Origin: Stomoxys calcitrans
Lineage: Eukaryota > Arthropoda > Insecta > Diptera > Muscidae
Length of the DNA stretch: 64,000 nt
Reading direction: 5' to 3'
NCBI RefSeq assembly: GCF_963082655.1
Contig: NC_081554.1
Coordinates: 121,471,869 to 121,535,868, forward strand
In this document: piece after piece, positions 32,951 through 44,934 of the stretch
How positions within the stretch are numbered: the stretch's first letter is position 1
How the letters are laid out: each line of letters begins with the position of its first letter
Notes under the pieces: model-generated
What the model was told of the DNA's origin: nothing
The model's input: only the letters and a program-made list of their open reading frames with translations
The model's database searches: none
Translations under genes and position numbers: made by a program

Positions 32951-33334
32951 ACAACACAAATGATGGTGGTACGTCAAAATGTAGCAGTCCACATATATAT
33001 AACCATCCGATTTGGACTGACATATCAATATAATGTCGACTTGTCAACGAAAATTGCCATAAAGCATACCCAAATGACTCTTGACCCAGCCAATTTTACA
33101 AAAAAGTCTAGAGTTTAACTGTGGAGAACATTGATATGATCGATTCGAGAGCCCTGAACACTCCTAAAACCAAAACCTTAGGGCAAACAAAGACCTCCAT
33201 GGTCGTCGATAGAACTATTTGGTCTAAGGAAGGTTTGCATAAAACTCTTCAATAGGGCGAATGCCGCAAGGACGCAATAGGACTGGGAAAGATATAATGC
33301 TGAGTTAAAGCCTCTGGCAAAAATCTAGGCCAGG

Positions 33335-33808
33335 GGTCTGAAATTTGGCATGTAAGTACAACTAAGAAATATATAATGGGTGACTAAATGATTTATTCAA
33401 AATTCGTACATGTTGGTACCATTTGGTACTTTCTGTCTATATGGAGCTAGGAGTCTAAAATTGTACATGTAGGTACAACTAAGAAATATATGATGGCTGA
33501 CTAAATGATTTAGTCAAAATTCGTACATTTTGGTATCAAAATTGGTATTTTCTCTTCAGATGGAGCAAAAGGTCTGAAGTTTGACATGTAGATACAACCA
33601 AGAAATATATGATGGGCGACTAAATGATCTATTTACAATTCGAACATTGTGGTACCAAAATTTGTGCCACTTAGTACTTTCTTTACAGATGGCGCTAGAG
33701 GTCTGAAATTTGACATGTAGGTACAACTAGGAAAAATATGATGGGTGCCTAAATGATCTATTAAAAATTCAAAAAATTTGGTACCGAAAAGTGCAAAACA
33801 GTACGAAA
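33335..33808 (+). repeat. Four-unit tandem repeat of about 116-129 bp
   Basis: Units start near 33335, 33451, 33571 and 33700. Each carries 'gtctgaaatttg', CATGTAGGTACAACTAAGAA, 'tatatgatgggtgactaaatgat' and a GGTACC-rich end. They have diverged, so the array is old. It was not seen elsewhere in the window. Confidence 0.9.
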
Positions 33809-33849
33809 TATCGAAACGTCGGGAATTGCTTTTCCTAATGAAGACACGT

Positions 33850-34140
33850 ATGCCTTTTCAAAAAAATCTGGATTTGACAGCCCTATAGAGCTGATCATTG
33901 CCCAATCCAAATTCTTGAATTTTCGTCTTCAGCCTCATTTGGAAAGGATCCACTAACTGGGACTTCGAAGAAAGTTGTTCTCCAGATATTTTAAGCAAGC
34001 GAACACCGTGTCTCTTTTTTAAGTTTTGAAGCCATCCATCGATGGCATTGAATTCCAAACTATTTTCATTAATATATTGATGAAGATCTTTCGCCTTTAA
34101 TTTTAACATAAATCCGCTAAGAGGAATCTTTTATCTCTCA
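33850..34140 (-). pseudogene. pogo/Tigger-like transposase N-terminal remnant
   Basis: The minus-strand frame of 83 codons includes LKAKDLHQYI, FNAIDGWLQNLKKRHGVRLL, KISGEQLSSKSQLVDPFQMR and LGNDQLYRAVKSRFF. The order (a WLxxFKxRHGIxxxxxxGE block, then a link into NxDE(S/T)xL) is that of the CENP-B/Tc5-type helix-turn-helix of pogo-superfamily transposases. NADESG is replaced by YRAVKS, so the first catalytic aspartate is lost and the frame then stops. No terminal repeats were identified. Confidence 0.8.
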
Positions 34141-36520
34141 TTTTCAAAAACCATCGGTATAATGAATGCTCCATTTTTGGGTAACCGGAAGGCCAAACAG
34201 TTTTTCTTTTTTCATGTTCAATGGACGTATTGTTTTTATTTATTTTTGTTCAACATATTTTAGATTTTTTTACCGCAAATATGGAGTAAATATGGAGTTT
34301 TAGAATATAAAGTTAGATTGATTGACAGGGGAAGGCGATTAAAAAGCAAACAGCTAGAGAAATTCCCAAATTATAACAATTAGACAAACGATAGACAAAA
34401 TCCGTTATAATTACAAAAAAAACTGTGTTTAAAGCTTTTGCACGGAGTTCATATTTTGCAGTACTCAATGGAAGAAAAAAACATACTCTTTGCGGGGTGT
34501 TCATGTTATCGCGAGTGCACTGTAATTACATTACTTATGCTGTTTAAATTCTTGAGAGAACTGGATTAAAATTTTTTTGCAGAATTGAACTCTGTAAACA
34601 GCATTGTCGGGGGAGCTGAATTTTGCAATTATTGTTAAATAGTTGTTTCAACTCTTGAAGGGATCTTTTCGAATCCCCAAAGATTGGAGGCGGTTTTGAT
34701 TGCTTAGTTTCAATGATGTGTCTGATGTGTCAGGTGATGTGTCTAATTCACCTTGACCAGCCAAAGCGCTGAATCCATTTGAAGAAGAGGGCCAATTAAA
34801 TATCAAATTGGTCGAGATATTTTTTGACATTTAAAAGCATTTGGAGGCTTTCTCCTTTTTCCTTTAGTCGTGCTCCCCAGGGCCATAGAGTTTTAAAAGT
34901 AGTTTTGATGTTTTGTAAATTAATCGAAAGACGGGAGGGAGCTCGACGACAAAATCCCGAAAAATGTTACAAATCACGTAAGTTTGATGTTGTTTGTCTT
35001 ACTTACATTAGATTAGATGCAACCGTACTTAAATAAACACAACTGTCTGGTAGAGAAGTTAGTGCAGAACTCAATTCCAAATTGCCAAAGATTAAAGCCT
35101 AACAACTAATTTGAAAAATCTTAATGAAGTTCCCTCAACAAAATACCAAGTATTTTCAAAAGATCTCTTTCCTTAGGCTTAGATTTCATTGCCTTTAAGA
35201 CAAGACACACTTATTGCTTTTTGTTTCGACCATTAATTACTTTCAGACTGACATGTCATTAGTTCTCCTTCATGCTTTTCAAGATCACTAACAAATTTAA
35301 ATTAAACATTTTTTCGGCAAGTTTTCGCCACAATTTTTAACCACGCTTTAAATATTTTTTTTATTTTATGGTAAGCACCAAAACATGGTTGTTACATGTT
35401 AGAATCTCATTAAGTTTCATTTAATGTGTTTTTCTCTTCACACTCGCACACGAACAACTAACAAAAGGAACAGGAAAACTTAAAAAGAAACTTTAAAAGT
35501 TTTTCCTTTTGCCTATGCGCTGCAAGGATACACTTATTTTATTGTTGTGGGGGTTACATCCGGTTGTAGCAACAATGACAAATTTCTCTGTTGACATTGC
35601 TTGAGGCTAAATTTTAAAAACAAAAATTGCAAGACTACAAAAAATTTGAATGTGAAGAGCATATGTGTGTATAGGACCATTTAGGGATAATAATAATGCT
35701 AGTTTAACATTCCATTCCCTTAGTTTAAAACAAGATTCGAAAACTCAAAACTAACCAATTCTTCTGGAACATTTTCGAAAGTTTTGTTCTACAAGTCAAA
35801 ACAGAATGCCGAACATGGAGAATTTGTAGTGGCTGTGTGCGAGGTTGGTATTTACAGGAGAAATTCTGTCGACATGCGTCTGTGGTTGAATTTTTTGTAC
35901 GAACACATACATACATCTGTGTTTATGTGTGTGCCTTTGTTTGTGTAATATGAACCCCTTTTCATTTCCGGTTTATTTATGTTGGTAAAAGTAATTTGTA
36001 AATCATTCAACCTTAATGTTTTTTTGTTTTTGTTTCCATTGTAAACTCAAGGAGTGTTTCATCGTGCGGTTTCAAGTTGTCTGGCATTTCCACAATAAAA
36101 GCAATTTAATCGAATATTTTTGTGCATAGGGATTTTGTTGTTCTCCACCCTCAAAACCGCAACAGAATCAGCATCAACTTATACTACCTTGAAAGAAGAC
36201 TGTAAAAATTAAATGAAGTTCATTGCAATGCCATTAATGAAAACCTTAGCGAGCACTTAACAATTTTTAATTGAAACTAATAAGGGATGAGCAAAACTCT
36301 TGCAAAACCGTAGCATACAAACTATTTTAACAAAAAAAAAAGTAGTTTGTATGCTACGGTCGAAATATCAGCTCTATTTAAAATATGCTCTGATTTGATG
36401 ACATTAGGCACATATATCAGTACTGGTAGACTAGTCAAGGATAACTGCAAATGATTTTTTTATAAATGTAAAATGTAAAGTTCATTAAATTAATATTGGG
36501 AACCCAAATGAAGGGCATTT
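34141..36520. other. AT-rich stretch, little recognised
   Basis: A minus-strand frame at 34648-34830 (TSPDTSDTSLKLSN) is not recognised. No transposon protein motif is visible. It includes the hairpin listed at 36307-36360. Confidence 0.45.
36307..36360. repeat. Perfect 18-bp hairpin with 18-nt A-rich loop
   Basis: Arms 36307-36324 and 36343-36360 are exact complements (ACCGTAGCATACAAACTA). The loop is mainly A. There is no target duplication beyond the arms that I can define. Confidence 0.9.
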
Positions 36521-36524
36521 ATAA

Positions 36525-36650
36525 ACAAAATGTCTGCCCATTTGCAAACCCTAACGGCCTATATCAATAAGAAGCATCCGTGCAAAATTTCAAGCAGATA
36601 TCTTCATTCGCTCAAACGCTTTCGGGATTTCTTCTAACGGGTACAAGCGG
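36525..36650 (+). repeat. (GTCY)n-type repeat fragment
   Basis: CCCATTTGCAAACCCTAACG, 'gcctatatcaataagaagcatccgtgcaaaatttcaagc' (in shorter shared pieces) and 'gctttcgggatttc' match the 3' third of the family. Confidence 0.6.
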
Positions 36651-36949
36651 ATGAGATGGTACAAGCGGATTTGTAGATCCACAAAGATGGTTTTGCAGAG
36701 GGGCATATCGAGGAGGTGTACTGTCTCCTCCACTTTGAATATAGCCATTAAAAATTATTATTGCCTCTGGAAAAAAGTTATAAAAATGGACGCGTATACA
36801 GTTAAAAGAAATTTTCCCGGCACTCTTCAGAAAGCACTACGCACGACGGTGAAATGAGCCACCAGACGGAAATTGTTCCTTTTAACAGGAGATACAAGTT
36901 ACACCAGTGGTACCGTTGTCAGTTGTCAAACTTTTAATGCTTTATGTTG

Positions 36950-37925
36950 TTGTGGTCTTGTGGACTGCGCTTCAAAAGTCTACTTAGTGGTCAATGCTCA
37001 ACCGGATCCAAAGGATGCCTTGTTTGTGCATGACAGCCGCACTTAGGACGACACTATATGATGTACTGAATTTAATACTATACCCAATGTCTGTGGATAT
37101 TGTGGCTAGACAAATCGCTGCCACCACTTCAGTGAGGATAAGGGAGCACTGTGTTATCCTTGATACAATGCCCGTTGTTACAGACGGTGCGAATTACATA
37201 TTGCCTGAGCCACTTTTGGTAAAAAGTACTGTACCACTATTCCTGATAGAATCGATTAGAACTACAATATCTCTGCTCATAGAACTTACATAGACTTCTA
37301 TACGGATGGTTCCAAACTAGACGACCGGACCACTGCAGTGATCCTTGCAATTAAAAATAATGATGATGATCCTGTGGGTATGCCTATTACGATATGTAAG
37401 CTTAGTCTTCAGCATCAGGCCCGAAGGGCAACGAATGGCAGATGTCACAAAGGGTGAGTGGTGAACATACCAAAACAATGTGGTCTAATCTAGCCTTGAA
37501 GCGGCTAGAACAAACGTCTGCCATTGTGCACGTAATGACAGGTCACTTTCTGATCGGAAAACATGCTGACAGAATGAAGGTCGCATGTACCGACTTTGGA
37601 AGAAGCTTTGAAGACTAAGAAGAGATTTTTAAACATGTAATTTGTGTGTGTGTGTTCCGCAGTTGTAGTCAGGAGTTCCACATTAGGTTCTCATTGTTTG
37701 GGAATTTGTCTAGCTTTCGTGGGGACATAATACTAGACATGAACCAATTTAGGGGCATGGTATGGAAAACAATTAGGGATTTTTAACTAGCATGAAATTC
37801 CTGACCTAGTTGTTATTTTTCGAATGTAATTTTTAGTATTTAGAGCGCACAACAAGCCGATTACTGACTTAAATTTAAGTTTATAATGGCATGTCGGCAC
37901 CCTCTTTTCAACCTAACCTAATCTA
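36950..37925 (+). pseudogene. Non-LTR retrotransposon remnant (thumb, RNase H, 3' end)
   Basis: On the plus strand WTALQKSTL leads by frameshift into MLNRIQRMPCLCMTAALRTT and MSVDIVARQIAATTS, the thumb region. RNase H follows with YIDFYTDGSKLDDRTTAVI, then degenerate sequence up to 'cctgacctagttg' and CACCCTCTTTTCAACC near 37910. The 3' end is the complement of the left end of the nested element at 12004, so both are one family. Upstream reverse transcriptase is absent. Confidence 0.82.
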
Positions 37926-38029
37926 AGGGATGTGAACATTCACAAGTTGTTGGGCTTTTAAAGCGATATGGATGATCCAACAATAGGAACTGTAAATCAT
38001 TTTCTTCTCCTGATTCTGTGGAAAACAAG

Positions 38030-38945
38030 TAAAAAGGCATTAAGTTCGACCGGGCCGAACTTTGGATACGCACCACATCGGGTATATATGTAAACCACCT
38101 TTCGGAATAATCCGGTGAAACGTGCATAATTTATGTACCCAAAGCAGCTATATCGAAATATGGTCCCTTTTGAACAAAATTCAGCACGGACATTGAGTGG
38201 TCTAATAAATACAAGTCATGTTTAATTTTGTAGAACAAAGTATTAGTACTTCTGGCAGCTATATTAAAATATAGACCGATCAGAACCCTAAAAGGCACGG
38301 ATGTCGAAAGCCTTACATACTTACGAAGGGCTCAACACAACTCACTGTCCGAAACTTCGGCGAAATCGGACAATACATGAGCCATATATGGGCCCAAGGC
38401 GTTCAATCGGCAGATCGGTATATATCGCAGCTATAACCTAACCTGGACCATTCTGAACCAAATTAAAAAAAATTTCAAAGGGCCTAACACAATTCCCTGC
38501 CAAAAATGTCGGTAAAAGCGGACAATAAATGCGCTTTTAATGGGCTCAAGACTTTAAATACAGATATCGGTCTATATGGCAGCATTATCCAAATCTGGAC
38601 CGATCTGGGCAAAATTAAAGAAGGTTGTCGAGTGGCCTAACACTAAATCAACCAATAAATGTGGCTTTTATGGGCCTAAGATCGGCGGATCAGCCTTTAC
38701 GGGGGCTATACCAAGATAAAGTCCGATATAGCCATCTTCGAACATAACCTGCTTATGGACAAAAAAGGCATCTGTGCAAAGTTTCATCTCAACTGTAGCG
38801 TGATTCGAACAGACAGACGGATGGACATGGATAGATGGTCGTAGATTTTTATGACGATCAAGAATATATACTTTATAGGGTCGGAAATGGATATTTCGTT
38901 GTATTGCAAACGGAATGATATACCTTCGGATGTGGGTATAAAACA
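38030..38945 (+). repeat. (GTCY)n-type dispersed repeat, full length
   Basis: It opens AACAAGTAAAAAGGCATTAA, then TTCGACCGGGCCGAAC. Units carry 'gctatattaaaatatagaccgatc' and 'gaaatcggacaatacatg'. The tail has ACAGACAGACGGATGGACATGG, ending GGATGTGGGTATAAAAC. A second bare 3' end lies at 38985-39055. Confidence 0.8.
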
Positions 38946-39358
38946 GTTTAAGTATGTCTGATGGCAGACTTGCACTTAAACTTAACCTCACCTAACCTAC
39001 AAACGGAATTAGTATTCTATACTAATTCTTTGGAGGTGGGTATAAAAATTAGCCATTTTTGTGGTAGATGGCAATTTTGACGAAATAAAAATGCTGGCTA
39101 GCAAACGAAGGGCACCTGTAAGAGACCAGTCGGTGTCAGTAATGCGTAACAGATGCATGAAGAAGGTGTTATACTCACTACGCTGCAAGTTGATATGGCA
39201 ATGTTGTCAGTTGTTCGTCAAAATCATCCTCACCGTCATCGTCATATGACTATATGACCTCTGCATTTCTCCCACTAGGCAATAGAACAGCAGGTGCATC
39301 TAACATCAAATATTGATGTACCAAAACCAGATAATTCTTCGTTCTTTCAGTTAAACTA

Positions 39359-39594
39359 TTGGGTTGCCCAAAAAGTAATTGTGGATTTTTCATATAGTCG
39401 GCGTTGACAAATTTTTTCACAGCTTGTGACTCTGTAATTGCATTCTTTCTTCTGTCAGTTATCAGCTGTTACTTTTAGCTTGCTTTAGAAAAAAAGTGTG
39501 AAAAAGGATATTTGATTAAAGTTCATTCTAAGTTTTATTAAAAATGCATTTACTTTCTTTTAAAAAATCCGCAATTACTTTTTGGGCAACCCAA
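39359..39594. mobile_element. 236-bp mariner-type MITE
   Basis: The left end TTGGGTTGCCCAAAAAGTAA and right end TTACTTTTTGGGCAACCCAA are exact complements, extending inward to about 32 bp with few mismatches. TA flanks both sides (39357-39358, 39595-39596). The interior is AT-rich and non-coding. The termini are those of a mariner subfamily widespread in insects; transposition would need a transposase supplied in trans. Confidence 0.93.
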
Positions 39595-39809
39595 TACATA
39601 CGAAAAGAACGTGTGGGATTGGTTTTCTTGATACTCAATTTCGTGCAGTATAGACCTATATCGCCTTCGCTTGATGCTCGTGAACTCTACATAGTAGTAT
39701 AACGATCTGGCTGAAATAGAGTAATACAACGTCTACACATTTATATTTTCTCCACTAAGTAACAAAGAATATTTCTCTCATTGCAAAGAGTGCAGTCCTA
39801 TTTAAGTTT

Positions 39810-40020
39810 TAACTCAATGATATGGGCCCTCCTTTTTATGCCGAGACCGAACGGCATGCCGCTTAGCGACACCACATGTTAGAGAAGTGTTACACTAAAA
39901 ATATCGTCAGCATATGGTAGAGGATAACTGTAGCAGAAAAATTTTTCTGAAGTTCACGCCGGAATTTGAACCTAGGCTTCCGGCGTCAAAGGCGGATGTG
40001 CTAACCTTTGCATGTGGCAC
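39810..40020 (-). mobile_element. tRNA-headed SINE, copy 3
   Basis: In reverse, the head has AAAGGTTAGCACATCCGCC and the B box GGTTCAAATTCCGGCGTGAA. The body follows with CATGCCGTTCGGTCTCGG and 'cccatatcattgag'. It matches the head-body order of the copy at 4205. Confidence 0.72.
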
Positions 40021-40420
40021 GTTTTCACACCAACGTTTGGTATTTGTGCCTCAGATGATGTAATGTAGTCTAAAAAGTCTGCAATCTTACCTAACCTGAA
40101 AGCCTGACAGCAGCCCTTTATAGTAGGTGGGAGAATTACATGTGCATCACGAGTTATAGTATTCTCTTTTAGGTAATGACCTCTAAGTTTAGCACGGTGA
40201 ATAAAAAAGCCTCCGCCATAATTATGAGTGATTGCAGTACTCCACCAGACACTTGCTCTGTTAAATGACCAGACCACCTTCCCATAACTCTGGACATGGA
40301 CCAATTACCCGACTTCGTAACCTCTGAAATCTGGATGTGTATCAATCGAAATAAAGACGATTCGAACGCCTTCAGATAATACACTAGTCGCGCCTTTAGT
40401 TAACCACATTCTTACTCAAA
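40021..40420 (-). other. Unresolved open frames beside the SINE
   Basis: Two overlapping minus-strand frames (39972-40304 and 40169-40384) contain blocks such as GRWSGHLTEQVSGGVLQS and KENTITRDAHVILPP. The sequence is less AT-rich than its neighbours. I do not recognise a family; it could be a degraded transposon C-terminus or chance. Confidence 0.3.
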
Positions 40421-40429
40421 TATGCGACT

Positions 40430-42708
40430 TGCTTACAGGATATTCCGAGACATCATTAACTTGCTCACTTTAAATCAGCCGGTCTGTTAGGGTGCGGGTT
40501 AAAGCGTGCCGTGGTGAGACGGGTGGGTGTAGAAAGTGTGATAAGACTTCAACCACTTTTGGCGACGTAGCAGTGACTAGTCTGAATCCGTCGCGTACGT
40601 GGCGTCCATTCCAACTTACGATTAAATCATTATATAACCAGAATCAAGGCTGTTGGATTAGTTTGCTCTTAATTTTGGGTCTTTTTCAGCTACACATATT
40701 TTTGTTACAAATTATAGCTGACAAACCCATTACAGTATTAGGGTGGAAAACATAAATTATACCCACCGTCACCAGTTTGTCCCTAATTAAACGGATAGGA
40801 AAACAAAGAAAAACAAAAAATCGTACCAATAAAAGAAAAAGTCTCACAAACAAACAAACGACAAGAAAGACACAAGTGCAAAAGTTTTCCTCGTTTTCGA
40901 CCGACACCTTGGACCATTTCCTCAAAGACTACCTTAACATCAGCCAGCAGTTTCAACCTCCACACTATTATGTGGGTTTTGGAAATCGCAAAATGATCCA
41001 AGACACACGAGAGGTTTAACATGTGTATATACCATTGCACATGGGTGGGTATGTATCTTTGCATGACCCACAGGAAAAACATATGACAGCTAAATTAACT
41101 GTTAAGCTGTCAAGAACATAAAAGTGCCAGCATGCGGAGGAAAAAGAAAAAAAAGACCAAAAACGCTTTTCCGTCGACGCTGTCATATGGTTTTGCATGA
41201 TGAAGAACCGACAAACGTTTAGAAGACTTAAAAGCCAAAACATGCTCAAAGGAAAGTTGGACAAGTTGCAGAGGAAAAAAAGTAAAGCAGAATACAGCAA
41301 AAGAACAAAACTTCATTCAATCACAGAGCAGAGGGGGTGTATATATAGATAAGGAAACTCTGGTTTTGGTTGTATATTAAAGTAAAACCTCAGATATGTA
41401 CCTGGACATGACATGAGAATGACACCATAAAACTATAATTATGATTGTACTACAAGATATGAGGGGTATAAAACATATGAGAAGGATTCGAATCAAGCGG
41501 ATAATGCTTTAATTCGGCTTTTGGAGAGCTATAATAATACATCAAAAACTTTTTTTGGAAAATTAACACGTTTATCTTGGAAGATAACGTACAGCATTGC
41601 TTCGAAAAATGATTTCCATTATGCAATATATATGAAAAAATTCCTAAAACTATGCATTTACACCATTTTTCAAAAATTTAGGCGATATATTTAATTTTAA
41701 GTAAGGCATGAATTCATTGCAACTAAGAACTGAAATTATAATATAAGGAAACAGTTTTATTAAGAGAAGAAAATAAATGTATAAATTCATACCTTGGGTT
41801 TCCCAATAAAAAATATGGAAATATTATGATCTGATCAAATGATGATGATAGGCGCCCACTACCTTTATATAACCAAACTTTGCTTTAGAGAAGTTTCTTC
41901 ACCATCTTTATATCACTAAACCTAATTTTTGATTATATGCAACCTAATGTATACTAAAGTTGTACACAATTTTCATAAAAGTAACACAACATTAGCCCAT
42001 TATTTTGTGCAAATAAACATCCCCAATGTAGTAGCTGCACATTTAAGCAAGCACAATAAAGCATAGCGTATAGTGTCATCTCTGTAATTAAGATCACCGC
42101 CTACCTTCTGGTCATGCTCTACTTCACAAATTATTCTACAAAGGAGCCAAGAAAGGAAAATTAACTAAGCAACATTGGTATCGTAACTATAAACGGCTAT
42201 TACGTTGAACGACACAGTTACTGGTGGACTTGCCATAAGCAACAGCAAAGGCTAACTTCATCATTTGGAACAACTTGAATTTAACGATCTGCTTTACTGG
42301 ATTAGGAGATATACAAATGAAAAAGGAAAAAAATTTCCGGTTTTCACAAATAATTTGCGAGTTGGATTTGTTTCGCATGTGCGAATGTTAACGTAATGCT
42401 GTTTTCTTTGGTTTTGATTTCACGCAACAACTTTCGCTAATTGGGTGCTGATTAACACGGTTGCATTGCATTAAAATAGGCTTACATATGATGTCAAAGA
42501 GCAGATAAAAAATATTCCAATTTAAGGGCTATATTCGAAAATAATGTGTATATTATATTGCAACAATCGAAAATAATTGAATCATCGCACTGTGTGATAG
42601 AATCGAAAAAAAACTAGTAAAAAATTCTCTGCAGTTTGAGAACGAGTAGAGATATCTCTTTGAAATTTGAAATGGTTAGAACTGATGTGTTAACGAGATT
42701 ATTTTTAA

Positions 42709-42710
<2 letters not shown>
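40430..42710. other. AT-rich stretch, nothing recognised
   Basis: There are lysine-rich or hydrophobic short frames only, as expected from A- and T-rich DNA. No transposon motif or repeat shared with the window was found. Confidence 0.45.

Positions 42711-42713
<3 letters not shown>

Positions 42714-42744
<31 letters not shown>
42714..42744. repeat. 31-A homopolymer at a repeat boundary
   Basis: An uninterrupted A run directly precedes the 5' end (CAAGTAAAAG) of the repeat at 42745. Confidence 0.95.
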
Positions 42745-42745
<1 letters not shown>

Positions 42746-43340
42746 AAGTAAAAGAATGCTAAGTTCGACCGGGCCGAATCTTATATACCCTTCACCATAG
42801 ATTGCATTTGTCGAGATCTTTTCATATGGTGTATGAACCGATTTACACCATACTTAGCACAATTGTTGAAAGTCAAACAAAACACGTCGTGCAAAATTTC
42901 AGCCAAATCCGATAGAAATTCCGCCCTCTAGACGCTCAAAAATCCAAGATCCCAGATCGGTTTATATGGCAGCTATATCATATTATAGACCGATTTTGTT
43001 TGGAAGTCATAATAAAACACCTCGTGCTTAATTTCAGCCTCTATTGGCTCAGTTTATATGGCAGCTATATCAAAACATGGACCGATATAACCTATTTATA
43101 ATCCCAACCGACCTACTCTAATAAGAAGCATTTGTGCAAAATTCAAGCGGCTAGCTTTACTCCTTCGAAAGTTAGCGTGCTGCCGACAGACAGACGGACG
43201 GGCATGGCTAGATCGACTTAAAATGTCATGACGATCAAGAATAAATGTACTTTATGGGGTCTTAGATGAATATTTCGAGGAGTTACAAACAGAATGACGA
43301 AATTAGTATATCCCCATCCTATGGTGGTGGGTATAAAAAT
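42745..43340 (+). repeat. (GTCY)n-type dispersed repeat, full length
   Basis: CAAGTAAAAGAATGCTAAGT, TTCGACCGGGCCGAATCTTA, units with 'gtgcaaaatttcagccaaat', then GACAGACAGACGGACGGGC and a terminal TATGGTGGTGGGTATAAAAA. It is the shortest complete copy in the window and a good reference for the family. Confidence 0.85.
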
Positions 43341-43344
43341 TAAA

Positions 43345-44305
43345 ATTTTTGGTTCGGCGACTGTTTGCAAGACTTTAAACTTAGTCACCTCGGCATTTCG
43401 AAAACTTGTTTGGACTGCCAAATCTTCATTTGTGGTTCGATTTCCAAAATTCTTTTTTGCTGCTATAAAAAATTCCACTTGGGGTCTATGAAATCAATTA
43501 GTGTAGTGGGATTTTATAAACTATTTTAACGAAAATTGTTTACCTAAGTTAACGAATTTGGTATTCAGTAGCCACTTTTAACGAAAATCGACATTTATTG
43601 AATAAAAAGTCTCTCAATTTTTTTACAAAACCTCCAAAAATACTTATTTTGGGCAAAGATGATTTCGTAATCGGCGTTTTTAAGTAAATTTGCTCTTACG
43701 GTTACAAAAATTGTATGGTGCAAAAAATTGTGTGCATATGTTTAGGGAACATATGAAGTAAAAAAGCATTAGATTGAAGTGGGACTATGGGATTTGCTTT
43801 TTGAGACCTCGAGTGGTTTCTCCAATTAAAAAATATTGCCTATTTTGTTGTACGATCTCTGATCAAAGCAACAGTTATTTTCAAGAAGATAAGACGATAA
43901 ACACTTTTTGAAAAAAATTTAAAATAACGCTTATTTTTTGATCAGACGTCGTACATATTGCACCTGATCAAGTTGACTTACCTTTTTTAAAAATCACTTA
44001 AAATTCATCTACAAAATGTCCAAAAGAAAAAGATAACGTTAAGGCATTTAAGCAACCTTTTTCAATAAAGAGTAACAAATGAAAATACTTTCTTTTTCTC
44101 AACAAATTTTAAAAATCCACTTCTTTATTTTTTTTACTTATAAACTGAATAACTTTTAACTGAGTTATTGGATGTTGACGCATACGGCAGAAAAGACATT
44201 GTATTTTGTGAACAACCTTAATCATGTATCAAAATGAAGAGTGAAACACAAATGCCTTCGTAAGTCGCAAAATACGAAGCCAATTTTGACCAAAATTTTA
44301 ACAAA
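43345..44305. other. AT-rich stretch, nothing recognised
   Basis: It contains A/T runs and short frames. No motif is shared with other regions. Confidence 0.5.
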
Positions 44306-44310
44306 AAACC

Positions 44311-44930
44311 AGTAAGGAAAGGCAAAAGTCGCGCGGAGCCGACTATATAATACCCTACACCTACCCTACAATTATAAATTCGGGCAATATACATATATAT
44401 ATATGTATATGAGAGCTATATCTAAATCTGAACCGACTTTCAAACAGATCGTTTGAAAATTGTTGTTACTACGGCCGTATGAGTGCAAATCCGGTGATAA
44501 AAATGTATGGGTGCTATATCCGATTTTGATGAAATCTCGCAGATATGTTAAGATTAGTAACAAAACAAAAATTGCAGCTGCAACGGCAATTTAAGTGGAA
44601 ATTGGGCGATACATATATATGGGAGCTATATCTAAATCTGAACCGATTTTTACCAAAATAATAGCGTTCATCCTTGGGCCAAAAAAGTGATATGTACAAA
44701 ATTTCGTGATGATTAGACAGCAAATACGACCAACACTGTGATTACAAGAATAGATGGACTCACAGACGGACGGACAGACGGACATGGCTAAATCGAATCA
44801 GAAAGTGATTCTGAGTCGATCAGTACACTTATCAATGGATTCAGTGCTTCTCCTTTTAAGCGTTGCAAACAAATGCACAAACTTATAATACCCTGTACTG
44901 CAGTGGTGGTGTAGGGTATAAAAATTAAAT
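44311..44930 (+). repeat. (GTCY)n-type dispersed repeat, subfamily B, full length
   Basis: It opens CAGTAAGGAAAGGCAAAAGT and GCGCGGAGCCGACTATATAA. The tail has ACGGACGGACAGACGGACAT, TTGCAAACAAATGCACAAAC and ends GTGGTGTAGGGTATAAAAAT. It is the reference copy for the truncated relatives at 510, 5934 and 7437. Confidence 0.85.
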
Positions 44931-44934
44931 GCCG

